NCBI GenBank assembly: GCA_963790505.1
Contig: CAWBOT010000004.1
Location: forward strand, 434,001-498,000
DNA length: 64,000 nt
Reading direction: 5' to 3'
Source: Acidisarcina sp963790505
Lineage (GTDB): Bacteria; Acidobacteriota; Terriglobia; Terriglobales; Acidobacteriaceae
Numbering within the stretch: the first letter of the stretch is position 1; each line of letters begins with the position of its first letter. The notes beneath the pieces were generated by a model. The model worked only from the letters and a program-made list of their open reading frames with translations, was not told the origin of the DNA and made no database searches. A program made the position numbers and the translations under genes. Positions 1 to 8,834 of this stretch are shown in pieces.

Positions 1-336
1 CCACGGATGCGTCATCGTATGGTTCCCAATCAAGTGCCCCGCCGCCTGTACCGCGCGAACGATATCCGGCCGCTCCCGCACGAACCGTCCGATCATGAAA
101 AATGTCGCCCGTACCTGATGCTCCGCAAGACTGTCGAGCAGCTGCCCAGTGTAAGGATCGTTTGGCCCATCATCAAATGTCAGCGCGATCTCATTCGGAT
201 TCCGGCCCGCAATCACCGTCCGCCCAAAGAGCTGCGAACCCGCCGAAAGCGCGGCATAGGTCAGCAGTCCCGCCCCGGCAATGCCCGCAACCGCAGCGCC
301 TGCAAGAATTCCACCCACTGGAAGCGATCCTGACAT
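1..336 (-). CDS. Polysaccharide deacetylase (NodB homology), 3' part cut by window edge
   Basis: The first 112 codons are visible; the C-terminal part lies outside the window. The translation starts MSGSLPVGGILAG and has a hydrophobic N-terminal stretch (about residues 6-32) that would act as a signal anchor. NodB motif 1 (TFDDGPN, metal- and base-carrying aspartates) lies near residue 56 and motif 2 (GNHTMTHP, two metal-binding histidines) near residues 104-111. The family removes N- or O-acetyl groups from cell-wall or capsule polysaccharides outside the membrane. The gene is divergent from the deoxynucleoside kinase, with about 200 bp between them. The exact substrate cannot be told from this fragment. 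Confidence 0.9.
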   Translation of the reverse strand, partial: MSGSLPVGGILAGAAVAGIAGAGLLTYAALSAGSQLFGRTVIAGRNPNEIALTFDDGPNDPYTGQLLDSLAEHQVRATFFMIGRFVRERPDIVRAVQAAGHLIGNHTMTHPW

Positions 337-457
337 TGGCTTTCAGTGTACTGCCCATGAACTTCGCGTCGCCGCTGCTTGGCGACTGACCGGGCGCATG
401 ATATCTTCGTATTTTCTTCGCTATAGAGACTACGGTAGGAAAGCCCTTCGGTAGGTG

Positions 458-477
458 CCGGGGCCTCAAGCCCCCGG
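458..477. repeat. GC-rich stem-loop in divergent intergenic region
   Basis: CCGGGG and CCCCGG arms (458-463 and 472-477) enclose an 8-nt loop containing TCAAG. The inner part, read on the minus strand, is GGGGC-TTGAG-GCCCC, which resembles the TRAA-loop stem-loops found at 54.0 kb and 60.5 kb. It sits between two divergent genes, so it is not an obvious terminator for either; a small dispersed hairpin repeat is my preferred reading. Confidence 0.45.
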
Positions 478-533
478 AATCCTTTAGGCCTGGACTCTTC
501 TCAACGGACCAGAACCCGCACGCAGGATAGATT

Positions 534-1214
534 ATGTTGAAAGCTGGTATCCACCTCATGGCAAAACTCTTTGAGCAGCCGCGTTTGATCGCCCTGGAAG
601 GGCCGATCCGCGTAGGGAAATCAAGCCTGGCAAAGATCCTCGCCGAGCGGCTTCATGCGCGACGGATCGTAGAGCCCGAGAACAATCCCTTCTTGGATCG
701 CTTCTACGCCGGGCAGACCTCGATCGGCTTTCAAACGCAGATGTGGTTTCTCGAGCAGCGCTTTGAGCAGTGGAAAGGAATCCACCGCGACGAGCTCGAG
801 ACTCCGGTCGTCGCCGACTATATTTTCGAGAAAGACAAGCTGTTTGCTTACATCAACCTGTCCGATGCCGAGCTGGCGCTCTACAACAGCTACTACCAGC
901 ACTTTCGCGAACAGGTGCCCACCCCCGACCTGGTGATCTACCTGCAGGCAACCCCCGACGTTCTCAAGCAGCGACTCAAACGTAAGGGCGCTCCCGGTGA
1001 GCGCGCGGTGAGCGACGACTACCTTGAGCAGGTCATCGCCGCCTACGAGCACTTCTTCTTCCACTACACCGCCAGCGACCTGCTGGTCGTCAACACCTCC
1101 GACATCGATTTCGTGAACAACAACCGTGACCTGCAGCTCTTGCTCAACCGGCTCTCCGAGCCGATCAAAGGCACCCAGTATTTCCTGCCTCTGGGTACCG
1201 AACAAGCGAGTTAA
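534..1214 (+). CDS. Deoxynucleoside kinase (dNK/dGK family)
   Basis: The 226-residue protein phosphorylates deoxynucleosides with ATP in the salvage pathway, judging by family. A P-loop GPIRVGKSS follows LIALE near residues 23-31 (second position from the initiator at 558 would remove eight residues). The family's later features are visible: a DELETPVVADYIFEKDK segment where the ERS/DRS substrate motif of dNKs is expected, and the arginine-rich LID RLKRKGAPGERA. I chose ATG 534 because AGGA lies 6 nt upstream; ATG 558 has no clear Shine-Dalgarno site but gives a more typical N-terminus. In Acidobacteria such kinases often lie close to panB/panC, as here. Base specificity cannot be decided. 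Confidence 0.85.
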   Translation: MLKAGIHLMAKLFEQPRLIALEGPIRVGKSSLAKILAERLHARRIVEPENNPFLDRFYAGQTSIGFQTQMWFLEQRFEQWKGIHRDELETPVVADYIFEKDKLFAYINLSDAELALYNSYYQHFREQVPTPDLVIYLQATPDVLKQRLKRKGAPGERAVSDDYLEQVIAAYEHFFFHYTASDLLVVNTSDIDFVNNNRDLQLLLNRLSEPIKGTQYFLPLGTEQAS

Positions 1215-1241
1215 TCGGGGGTTGAGTGTAGGATTGTCCCG

Positions 1242-1697
1242 ATGACACAGCGCATCGATTACGCGCAGGCATTCCCTGAGGCCATCAAGGCAATGGCCCA
1301 GATGGAAGCCACCCTTCGCCACAGCGGGCTGGAGAAGCCGCTGCTTGACCTCGTAAAGCTGCGCGCCTCGCAGCTGAACGGCTGTGCCTATTGCATCGAC
1401 ATGCATACCAAAGACGCGCGCGCCGGCGGCGAAACCGAGCAGCGCCTCTATGGCCTGGTGGCCTGGCGAGAGGCGCCCTTCTTCACCCCGCGCGAGCGCG
1501 CTGCCATGGGCTGGACCGAAGCCATCACCAACATCCAGGAAGGCCACGCCACCCAGGCCGCCTACGACGAAGCTCGCAAGGAGTTCGAAGAGGGCGAACT
1601 GGTCAAGCTCACCTTCGCCATCACCACCATCAATACCTGGAACCGCATCGCCATCGCCTTCCGCCCCGACGTTGGCGTCTACGAACCCAAGCAATAA
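1242..1697 (+). CDS. Carboxymuconolactone decarboxylase/AhpD-like protein
   Basis: A 151-residue protein with the AhpD core: KLRASQLNGCAYCIDMHTKD holds the redox CxxC pair (about residues 49-52) and the conserved His three residues beyond it. The second helical repeat (FTPRERAAMGWTEAI) is also typical. Family members with this motif usually act as small alkylhydroperoxidase-type or thiol-dependent peroxidases rather than as decarboxylases. AGGA upstream at 8 nt supports the ATG. It follows the kinase after 27 nt and probably shares its transcript. Confidence 0.88.
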   Translation: MTQRIDYAQAFPEAIKAMAQMEATLRHSGLEKPLLDLVKLRASQLNGCAYCIDMHTKDARAGGETEQRLYGLVAWREAPFFTPRERAAMGWTEAITNIQEGHATQAAYDEARKEFEEGELVKLTFAITTINTWNRIAIAFRPDVGVYEPKQ

Positions 1698-1803
1698 CCG
1701 CTGCAATTCTGCCGCCTCCCTTGACCGCAAAATTCACGTAGCAGTATCCTTCCGTGTTCGTTCGCCACGCATCGAAACAAAGAGCGAAATGGAGGGACTC
1801 ATT

Positions 1804-1947
1804 ATGTCGTCAGGACCCAGGAAATGTGCTCACCCCAGCTGTACCTGCGTCGTCGATAAAGAGAAGTTCTGCAGCCAGCATTGCAAAGACGCAAAAGGAG
1901 TCGTCGCGTTGGCCTGCCATTGCCAGCACTCGGAGTGCAAGGGGTAA
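1804..1947 (+). CDS. Small bacterial metallothionein
   Basis: A 47-residue protein with eight cysteines (8, 13, 15, 23, 27, 38, 40, 45) and three histidines, in the order KCAHPSCTC ... FCSQHC ... ACHCQHSEC. This Cys spacing matches the SmtA/BmtA-type bacterial metallothionein family, which binds Zn, Cd or Cu in the cytoplasm. The start is set by GGAGG at 1791-1795, 8 nt before ATG 1804; an in-frame ATG at 1789 overlaps that ribosome site and is less likely. It is shorter than the cyanobacterial SmtA and lacks its N-terminal tail. No metal-responsive operator is evident upstream. Confidence 0.85.
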   Translation: MSSGPRKCAHPSCTCVVDKEKFCSQHCKDAKGVVALACHCQHSECKG

Positions 1948-2098
1948 CATAGTGTCCGGCTGAGGCAACGCACTGCCGGTCAGAAGTCGAAGATCTTCCC
2001 CGAAGACGAATTTGCCACGCCTCCGTCGGTGGAGTATTCTCTGAAATGGTTCGGGCGGCATCCCTGAGGTATCGGCGGGAGCCACACTGGAGACAACC

Positions 2099-3022
2099 AT
2101 GAGCATTCCGCACTTCCGCAGCGCAGATCGGTCTGCGTCTCCCTCCTCATCTTTCGCCCCTGTAAAAATCACGCTCCCTCATCTTCAAGAGAAAAAGCGC
2201 TTCAGGCAGCCGATCGCCGCTCTGACCGCCTACGACTACGCGACCGCGCGATTGGTGGACGAAGCCGGCATCGACATGGTCCTCGTTGGCGATTCGCTCG
2301 CCATGGTTGTGATGGGCCTCGATAGCACGCTCGCTGTCACCGTCGACGAGATGCTGCACCACACCCGCGCCGTCCGCCGGGCGGTGCGGCGTGCCGTAGT
2401 CGTCGCCGACATGCCTTTCGGCTCCTATCACTCCGCCATCGCCGAGGGAGTCAGCAACGCCGTCCGCTTTGTCAAAGAGGCAGGCGCCGAAGCGGTCAAG
2501 ATCGAGGGCGGCCGCAATCGTCTCGAGCTGATCGAGCGTCTGGTCGATGCGGAAATTCCCGTCATCGGCCATCTCGGGCTCACTCCGCAATCGGTCAATC
2601 GCATGGGCGGCTACGCGGTCCAGGGCAAGACCTTGCATGCGATTGACGAGTTAATGCGTGACTCGATTGCCCTGGAGCATGCCGGAGCGACGGCAGTTGT
2701 GCTCGAAGGAATGCCACGTGAGGTCGCGCAAAAGATCACCGCCGAGCTGACGATTCCCACCATCGGCATCGGTGCCGGTCCCGACTGCGACGGGCAGATC
2801 CTCGTCTTCCACGACCTCGTCAATCTGAGCTTCTCTAAGACCGCAAAATTCGTCCGCCAATACGGCGACGCCGCTGCGCTCTATCGCGGCGCGATCGAGG
2901 GCTATCGCGACGATGTGGCCCAGCGAGCTTTTCCCGCCGACGCGGAAAGCTACCACCTCGCCAAAGAGGAGCGCCTCGCACTCGAAGAACGGCTCGCCGG
3001 CAAGCTTGCCGTCATGCGCTAA
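2099..3022 (+). CDS. panB: 3-methyl-2-oxobutanoate hydroxymethyltransferase
   Basis: The first committed step of pantothenate synthesis: transfers a hydroxymethyl group from 5,10-methylene-THF to alpha-ketoisovalerate, giving ketopantoate. The 307-residue protein contains the PanB signatures ALTAYDYATARLVDEAG, LVGDSLAMVVMG (metal-binding Asp), ADMPFGSY, EGG near the substrate site, and GHLGLTPQS. GGAG lies 6 nt before ATG 2099. The first 20 or so residues are a non-conserved extension. It is followed by panC after only 4 nt, so the two are clearly one operon. Confidence 0.98.
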   Translation: MSIPHFRSADRSASPSSSFAPVKITLPHLQEKKRFRQPIAALTAYDYATARLVDEAGIDMVLVGDSLAMVVMGLDSTLAVTVDEMLHHTRAVRRAVRRAVVVADMPFGSYHSAIAEGVSNAVRFVKEAGAEAVKIEGGRNRLELIERLVDAEIPVIGHLGLTPQSVNRMGGYAVQGKTLHAIDELMRDSIALEHAGATAVVLEGMPREVAQKITAELTIPTIGIGAGPDCDGQILVFHDLVNLSFSKTAKFVRQYGDAAALYRGAIEGYRDDVAQRAFPADAESYHLAKEERLALEERLAGKLAVMR

Positions 3023-3026
3023 GGAA

Positions 3027-3890
3027 ATGCGCATCGTCAACACGATTCGGGAAATGCAATCCGCCTGCCGCGCCCTTCGCCACGCAGGCAAATCGCTCGG
3101 CTTCGTGCCGACCATGGGTGCGCTGCATGACGGACACCTCTCTCTCGTCGAGGCGTCAAAGGCGTCCTGCGAAATCACCGCCGTCTCGATCTTCGTCAAT
3201 CCAACCCAGTTCGCACCCAACGAAGATCTCGCCAAATATCCGCGAACGTTTGACTCCGACTCCGCCATGCTCGAACGCGAAGGCGTCGATCTGCTCTTCG
3301 CTCCCAGTGCTGAGGAGATGTATGCCGGCGACGCAGCAACCTGGGTGGAAGTCGCGGGCGTCGGCGACCGCCTCGAGGGCGCCTCGCGTCCTGGGCATCT
3401 GCGCGCCGTCGCCACCGTGGTCTCCAAGCTCTTCCACATCGTCGCGCCGACCCATGCCTTCTTCGGGCAAAAAGACGCCGCGCAGCTGGCAGTCCTCCGC
3501 AAGATGGTTTGGGATCTGAACTTCGATCTGCAGATCGTGGGCTGCCCCACCGTCCGCGAACCCGACGGCCTTGCAATGAGCTCGCGCAACCGATACCTCA
3601 GCGCACAAGAGCGACAGCAGGCGCTCGTCCTCAATCGTGCCCTGCGTGCCGCCGCTGATCTCGTCGCGAGCGGAGATACATCCGCTTCACCGCTGCTCAC
3701 CGCGATGCGCGCGGTCCTCGCCTCCGAACCTGCAGCTCGCGTCGACTACATCACTGTCGTCGACCCCGACACCCTGCTGCCGATCGAGGATATACAACAC
3801 GGAGCAATGCTCGCCGTCGCCGCCTGGTTCGGCGCCACCCGGCTGCTCGACAACCTGCTCACTCGCGAAATCAATCGGAAAGCATCCTGA
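3027..3890 (+). CDS. panC: Pantoate--beta-alanine ligase
   Basis: Joins pantoate and beta-alanine with ATP, via pantoyl-adenylate, to make pantothenate. The start is ATG 3027 (MRIVNTIREMQ), with AAGGA directly before it and 4 nt after the panB stop; the reading frame is open further upstream but that part overlaps panB. The nucleotidyl-transferase motifs are PTMGALHDGH (HxGH-type), FVNPTQF, FFGQKD and the KMSKS-like region VREPDGLAMSSRN. 287 residues is normal for the family. panD is not in the window. Confidence 0.98.
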   Translation: MRIVNTIREMQSACRALRHAGKSLGFVPTMGALHDGHLSLVEASKASCEITAVSIFVNPTQFAPNEDLAKYPRTFDSDSAMLEREGVDLLFAPSAEEMYAGDAATWVEVAGVGDRLEGASRPGHLRAVATVVSKLFHIVAPTHAFFGQKDAAQLAVLRKMVWDLNFDLQIVGCPTVREPDGLAMSSRNRYLSAQERQQALVLNRALRAAADLVASGDTSASPLLTAMRAVLASEPAARVDYITVVDPDTLLPIEDIQHGAMLAVAAWFGATRLLDNLLTREINRKAS

Positions 3891-3979
3891 AGTAATCGGC
3901 CCCGTGCAGCCCTGTCTCAAGCGATGGCCTGCCGATTCGACGAGTTGCCCGACGTCGATTGAGTCGAGCCGAACCCCCG

Positions 3980-4441
3980 TCAGTGCTTCTCGTGCGTCTC
4001 CGGCGGCGGCACAAATGCTTCCGGCATCGCATGACCGCGATGGCAGGTCCCGCAATTCACCTTCTGATCGCTGCCCGTCGGCAATTGGCCGATGTATTTC
4101 GAGTTCAGCTCGCTGGTCATGGTCATCATGATGCGCGCGGTCGCCTTCTCCGGCTTGGCGTCGGAGGCAAAGTTCAGCCGGTGCGTGGCCGCATCGCCGG
4201 CGTGGCAGTAGCCGCACTCGACGCCCAGCTGTCCCTCATACTGCTTCATGATCGCGATAAGGTCGGAAGTCGAGATGTCCTTTGGCAGGATCTTCAGGTT
4301 CGTCGGCTTGGGCATCGGTGGATGCCCTCCCGGAGGCAGCCCTTGCGCGCCCGCGGGCGGAGGTCCTTGTGCAATAGCGACAAGCGAGGAAACGAAGACC
4401 GCAAGCATACAAGCAGCGAGACGCGATTGTCCGGTTAGCAA
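3980..4441 (-). CDS. Diheme cytochrome c of the photosynthetic reaction-centre cytochrome family
   Basis: A 153-residue secreted protein. The N-terminus is a signal peptide ending near IAQG, followed by a Pro/Gly-rich linker. Two heme-attachment motifs are present, CGYCH (about residue 76) and CGTCH (about residue 131), with the surrounding NLKILPKDIS...IMKQYEGQLGVECGYCH pattern of the small RC-cytochrome-like family that is common in non-photosynthetic Acidobacteria. It probably shuttles electrons in the periplasm. The start is TTG 4441, supported by GGGAG 6 nt upstream; ATG 4408 would cut into the signal peptide. Confidence 0.88.
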   Translation of the reverse strand: MLTGQSRLAACMLAVFVSSLVAIAQGPPPAGAQGLPPGGHPPMPKPTNLKILPKDISTSDLIAIMKQYEGQLGVECGYCHAGDAATHRLNFASDAKPEKATARIMMTMTSELNSKYIGQLPTGSDQKVNCGTCHRGHAMPEAFVPPPETHEKH

Positions 4442-4499
4442 CGGTGGCTCCCTAACGAAGATTTAGTTCCGAGGATTTTCTTGAAGCTCACTGCAGATT

Positions 4500-5135
4500 T
4501 CAACTGGTAGACGAAAGCGCCCGCAGGAATGACGCGGATACAAATTTATTTTCCGAAATCACAAAACGCAATGGCATCTCTGACGCCTTGCTGATGCCGA
4601 TCCTCGGCGTGACCGCCACCGCCTCAGGCACGTAGCCATCGTCAGCAAGGTACAGCACAGACTTTGCTGAAGTCAGATCGACTCCATTGATATTTTCTCT
4701 GGTAATCCCAAGCGCCTGGCAGAGCCGCCCCGGTCCCGAGGTCAACAGCCTCGGCGCCGCATCCGGCGGCAGCTTGCGCAACTTCGTCATCTCGGCCATT
4801 CCGGTCATCGGCTCCAGCGCGCGGAACAGCACACCGCCCGCCTGCCCATCCGGCTCGCAGGAGGCGTTAAGGCAGTAGTGCATTCCATAAATGAAGTAGA
4901 CATAAGCCCGCCCCGGCGGCCCGAACATGACCGCATTACGCGCAGTGAGCCCGGGATAGGAATGTGAGGCCGGGTCATTCTTGCCCATGTACGCTTCGGT
5001 TTCAACAATGCGCCCGATAAGTCTCTGCCCGCCTAGCTTGCGGATGATCAGTTTGCCGAGGAGTTTACGAGCCACTTGAGCTGGATCGTGCCGGTAGAAC
5101 TCCTCCGGGAGGCTGGCTGACTTCTGACGCGACAC
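4500..5135 (-). CDS. DNA-3-methyladenine glycosylase (AAG/MPG family)
   Basis: Excises alkylated purines such as 3-methyladenine and hypoxanthine. The 211-residue protein shows the AAG family motifs ARKLLGKLIIRK, GRIVETEAYMG (catalytic Glu in ETEAY), RNAVMFGPPGRAYVYFIYGM and SGPGRLCQALGI. It starts at GTG 5135; GAGGG lies about 9 nt upstream. It is upstream of the cytochrome gene on the same strand but separated by about 60 nt, so co-transcription is possible but not needed for function. Confidence 0.95.
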   Translation of the reverse strand: MSRQKSASLPEEFYRHDPAQVARKLLGKLIIRKLGGQRLIGRIVETEAYMGKNDPASHSYPGLTARNAVMFGPPGRAYVYFIYGMHYCLNASCEPDGQAGGVLFRALEPMTGMAEMTKLRKLPPDAAPRLLTSGPGRLCQALGITRENINGVDLTSAKSVLYLADDGYVPEAVAVTPRIGISKASEMPLRFVISENKFVSASFLRALSSTS

Positions 5136-5229
5136 GCAGATGGACCCTCTGTGTTTTTTCTAGCGAGACCGAAGCCGGTTGCCCATTCAAGCCTGGTGTT
5201 GGCTTGAGTGGGAAAACGGGGCGCCGTGA

Positions 5230-5706
5230 CTACCCCTTCTTCGCCTTCCCATACTCCTTCACCGCCGCCAGCACCTCTTCCGCATGTCCCTCCGGTTTGA
5301 CCTTCGGGAAGACTTTGATCAGCTTCTGGTCCGGCCCGATCAGGAACGTCGTCCGCTCAATCCCAATCACTTTCTTCCCATACATGTTCTTTTCCTTCAG
5401 CACGTCAAACTGTTTGCAGACTACTTCGTCTACATCAGCAAGGAGCGTGTACGGCAGGTCATATTTTTCTTTGAACTTCTTCTGCGCCTTCGGCGTGTCG
5501 CGGGAGATCCCCAGCACCACTGCCCCGGCGTTCTGGATCTTCTTGAAGCTGTCGCGAAATCCGCAGGCCTCGATCGTGCACCCCGGCGTATCCGCCTTCG
5601 GATAAAAGAACAGCACCACCGGTTTTCCCGCGAAGTCGGAGAGATGTATGGTCTTTTCCTGCTCGTCCTGCAGGGTGAAATCGGCGACTTTGTCGTTCGG
5701 TTCCAT
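5230..5706 (-). CDS. bcp: Thioredoxin-dependent thiol peroxidase (Bcp/PrxQ)
   Basis: A peroxiredoxin that reduces H2O2 and organic peroxides. The active site FFYPKADTPGCTIEACGFRD contains the peroxidatic Cys and a resolving Cys five residues on, the PrxQ/Bcp alpha-type arrangement. The start at ATG 5706 (MEPNDKVADF) has an AAGGA site 5 nt upstream; the ATG 21 nt further upstream has none. The length of 158 residues is normal. Likely a cytoplasmic peroxide scavenger; no operon partner is apparent. Confidence 0.96.
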   Translation of the reverse strand: MEPNDKVADFTLQDEQEKTIHLSDFAGKPVVLFFYPKADTPGCTIEACGFRDSFKKIQNAGAVVLGISRDTPKAQKKFKEKYDLPYTLLADVDEVVCKQFDVLKEKNMYGKKVIGIERTTFLIGPDQKLIKVFPKVKPEGHAEEVLAAVKEYGKAKKG

Positions 5707-5837
5707 GAATTTCCTTTCGCGCGGCATAGATTTGCCGGGAGTAGCATTGTTATAGGGTCAACTGCCAGCCTCGGGTGATCGAAGGCGATGATGCTTTCAT
5801 CATGACAACATCCAATTGTTTCTCGATCTTCAACGCT

Positions 5838-7334
5838 ATGTCATTGCCCATCCATAAACAAGTTGCGCGACATTTGCGGTCCCTGCCGGTTGTGTTGATG
5901 TGCGCACTGGGCGTCTCTTTGCCCGCCGCGGCGCAATATCAGACCCACGTCCAGAAAAACGACGACAAGAAGCCCACTCCGCCTCGCGCCGTCGCGGTCC
6001 TCGAATGGGTTGGCGACCCCGGAAAGCCGGTCGCTAGCAGGATTGTCCCGGTGACAGTCTTCGTCAACGGTCGTTATGAGGACGGCGGCCTTTACCTCGC
6101 CCAACCCGCTCCGCTCACCGTAGAGAGCGAGACTGTCTACGATCTCGAACAAGCCGGCGTCCCTAAAGGCACCTTCTATGTCGCCGGCGGCGAAAACGTC
6201 AGCGGCGCATGGTTCGGCTACGGCCAATGGAAGCCGCTCGCTGCCCCCAAACCCGCAAGAAAGCTTCAGCCGTCAAAGGTCCCGCCCCGGGTTGTCCAGG
6301 ATAGCGATCCCGACAAACCCCATTTCAAAGGGGGCAATCCCTCCTCCGGCCAGAGCGGCTCCGGTCAATCGACGAGTTCCGGCTCTTCATCACCAGCATC
6401 GGACGACCCGGACAAGCCCTCCCTGCATCGCCGCAACCCCTCAGACATCGACACCGCTGCCTCGGGCGCCGGAACCGCGCCCGATGATCCCGACCGGCCC
6501 CACCTGAAAAAGCAGTCAGCCGCCAGCGCGAATTCGTCTGAGTCGGCTGACGATGGCTCGCCCGTCTCCAGCGTGAACGAGCCCGACCCCGACCGCCCCA
6601 AGCTCGGCCGCGGCAAGCCCGCTGAGGCCCAGGTCCAGTTGCAGGCGACCAGGATTACTGGTCTGCCTCCCGACCTCCAGCAAATGGCTGCCGTCTCCGA
6701 TGCGGCCAGCCGCCCACAGCACGCCTTTAGTTACCCCTGGCCCGATCCCGGCGATGCCCCAAAAATGCAGGCCGCCGTCGAGGCTCTGGCCATCAAAGCT
6801 GTTCTCTCCAACGGGACCTCTCCGGCAAATCAGATTGGGCCGGCGACCTCTGCGCCGGCAACAAAGACCCCGGCGCACGCAGGGCCGAAAAGCACCCTCG
6901 CCCATAAGGTCCCACTCAAGCCGCCGCCCGTGACCCTGAGCGAAGAAGACTTTCGCGCCTACGAGCTCTCCTACAACGGAGGCGCGACGCTGGTCTTCAC
7001 CGCCAAGGCTGCGATCGGCCCGAATAACGCTGGCGTCACGGTCGAGAAATACATCACGATCATCGCCCAGCCCGACTTCAACGGCGACCCGCAGCTGCGG
7101 TTTCAATCGGTCACCGATCCGAAACATCTCGACATCACCCCGCGCATGAGGCTCGTGGACGCGGTCGATACCGCCGGCGATAACCAGGCCGAACTGATCT
7201 TTGAGCTTCGCCGCGAGTCCGACCGGCAGTTCGCCATCTACCGCGTCCGCGGCACTCACGCCGAGCAGGCATTCGCCACTGAGTCGCTCCCTTACGTGAC
7301 TCCGAGCCACACCGTCGAGACCAAAGCCAATTGA
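5838..7334 (+). CDS. Secreted protein with DPD[KR]P repeats, function unknown
   Basis: Not assigned to a family. From ATG 5838 the protein starts MSLPIHKQVARHLRSLP and has a signal peptide ending at AAAQ; two further in-frame starts exist at 5775 (GTG) and 5802. An N-terminal domain of about 130 residues is followed by a low-complexity Ser/Pro/Gly linker holding four spaced copies of a short motif (DPDKPHF, DPDKPSL, DPDRPHL, DPDRPKL). The C-terminal 130 residues form a second globular part with an ALPLxF-like beta pattern and the phrase DTAGDNQAELIFELRR, resembling FG-GAP-like or TolB-like repeats. Its stop codon overlaps the TTG start of the GH18 gene, so the two are translationally coupled and may act together at the cell surface. 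Confidence 0.75.
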   Translation: MSLPIHKQVARHLRSLPVVLMCALGVSLPAAAQYQTHVQKNDDKKPTPPRAVAVLEWVGDPGKPVASRIVPVTVFVNGRYEDGGLYLAQPAPLTVESETVYDLEQAGVPKGTFYVAGGENVSGAWFGYGQWKPLAAPKPARKLQPSKVPPRVVQDSDPDKPHFKGGNPSSGQSGSGQSTSSGSSSPASDDPDKPSLHRRNPSDIDTAASGAGTAPDDPDRPHLKKQSAASANSSESADDGSPVSSVNEPDPDRPKLGRGKPAEAQVQLQATRITGLPPDLQQMAAVSDAASRPQHAFSYPWPDPGDAPKMQAAVEALAIKAVLSNGTSPANQIGPATSAPATKTPAHAGPKSTLAHKVPLKPPPVTLSEEDFRAYELSYNGGATLVFTAKAAIGPNNAGVTVEKYITIIAQPDFNGDPQLRFQSVTDPKHLDITPRMRLVDAVDTAGDNQAELIFELRRESDRQFAIYRVRGTHAEQAFATESLPYVTPSHTVETKAN

Positions 7335-8578
7335 GGCGGCCTCGCGTTTCCAGGAACCGGCAAGCGCCGCGTTCGCAGAGCGGCCGACTGCCGCTCCTCT
7401 GCCTGTCGATCCTCGCGCTTTTCGCTCCCTCGCTCCTCGCCCTTGACCCGCCGCCGCGCCCGCTCCCCCCGCACCCAATCCTCGTCGGATACTTCCCGCA
7501 ATGGGGCGTCTACAACCAATACTTCGTCAAGAACCTTGTCGCCAGCGGCGGCGCGAAGCTGCTCGATCAAATCGATTATTCGCAGGGCATGATTAAAGAC
7601 AACCGCTGCGCCATCGGCGACCCCAACGCCGATCTCAATCTCGTCTACACCGCAGCAGACAGCCTCGAGGGCAAAGCCGACGATCCAGCAGCGCCCCTGC
7701 GCGGAAACTTCCATCAGCTCCAGGAGCTCCGCCGCCGCTATCCCAGGCTGCGCGTCCTCATTTCAATCGAAGGCAATCCAGCGTACTTCGCCAGCGCCGC
7801 TCAACCCGGGAACCGCGCCGCGTTCGTCTCCTCCTGCATCGACATGTTTGTGCACGGCCATTTCGCGCCCGCGGTAGAAGGCGGCACTTTATTCGATGGC
7901 TTCGATCTCGACTGGGAATTCCCCACCGCTGCCGACACCGCCAACTATCTCGCCCTCGTGCAGGAGTTTCGCCGTCAGCTCGATGCCTTGCACGCCGGCC
8001 TCACACTGAGCGTCGCCCTCGCGCCCGGCCTCGGCCGCTTCCAGGGCCTCGATTTCAAGGCTGTCGCTGCCGTCGTCGACCAGATCAACATGATGAACTA
8101 CGACTACAACGGCCCCTGGAGCCACCTCACCGGCATCCTCGCGCCGCTCTACGCAATCGACGGCGATCCGCAGCGCAACAACAACATAGACTCAACCTTT
8201 GAAGCCTACGTGCAGGCCGGAGTTCCGCCCGAAAAGATGCTCCTCGGAATCCCCTTCTACGCCTACGGCTGGTCAGGCGTCGCCGACATAAATCACGGCC
8301 TCTTTCAGCCCGGGCAGCCGATTCACGGCGATCATTTCTACAGCTACATCCAGTCCATCCAGCCGAAATCGAAGCTCTACCGCGATCCCAATTCGCAGAC
8401 GCCCTGGCTCTACGACGGCAGCACCTTCTGGACCTTCGACGACCCCGCCTCCATCCGCGCCAAACTCGACTTCGCCCGCCAGCACAAACTCGGCGGAGCC
8501 ATGATCTGGGAGCTCAGCAACGACTCCGCCGACGCAGCTCTGTTGAGAGCGGTCGCCGCCGGTCTTCATCCACGCTAA
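7331..8578 (+). CDS. Glycoside hydrolase family 18 (chitinase-like), secreted
   Basis: A 415-residue enzyme with an N-terminal hydrophobic signal (about residues 19-38), then a TIM barrel. The GH18 catalytic motif DGFDLDWE is at 189-196, with Glu196 as acid. Other GH18 landmarks are YFPQW, QINMMNYDYNG and LGIPFYAYGW, and MIWELSND near the end. The usual SIGG strand is replaced by LISIEGNP. The substrate is likely chitin or another N-acetylglucosamine polymer. TTG 7331 overlaps the previous stop codon; the arrangement suggests re-initiation by the same ribosomes. Confidence 0.92.
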   Translation: MRRPRVSRNRQAPRSQSGRLPLLCLSILALFAPSLLALDPPPRPLPPHPILVGYFPQWGVYNQYFVKNLVASGGAKLLDQIDYSQGMIKDNRCAIGDPNADLNLVYTAADSLEGKADDPAAPLRGNFHQLQELRRRYPRLRVLISIEGNPAYFASAAQPGNRAAFVSSCIDMFVHGHFAPAVEGGTLFDGFDLDWEFPTAADTANYLALVQEFRRQLDALHAGLTLSVALAPGLGRFQGLDFKAVAAVVDQINMMNYDYNGPWSHLTGILAPLYAIDGDPQRNNNIDSTFEAYVQAGVPPEKMLLGIPFYAYGWSGVADINHGLFQPGQPIHGDHFYSYIQSIQPKSKLYRDPNSQTPWLYDGSTFWTFDDPASIRAKLDFARQHKLGGAMIWELSNDSADAALLRAVAAGLHPR

Positions 8579-8834
8579 AGCGAAATGCCCGTCGACAATA
8601 TATCTCTCCTCCGCTCCGGGCAGATCCTGACGGAGTTTCTCAAAACCCCGTCTTGCGCCCGCTGCATGAACACTTGTCCGAGTAGCCGACTATACGTCCA
8701 GGTGCTCGGGGTCTCAATGTGGAAGTGGCACTATATCATTCGTCCAGAGTGACGGGAGTCGCAAATCATTGCGCATAGCGTTTTCATCAGCTACTGCATT
8801 ACACCCGTAAGTCTATGGTGGCGGAGAGTCGTCG

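Noticed and set aside
621..1730. Long minus-strand ORF (369 codons) opposite the kinase and AhpD-like genes.
   Set aside because: Mirror frame of two clear plus-strand genes in GC-rich DNA; its protein is low-complexity and matches no family.
2651..3700. 349-codon minus-strand ORF across panB/panC.
   Set aside because: Overlaps two certain genes on the other strand.
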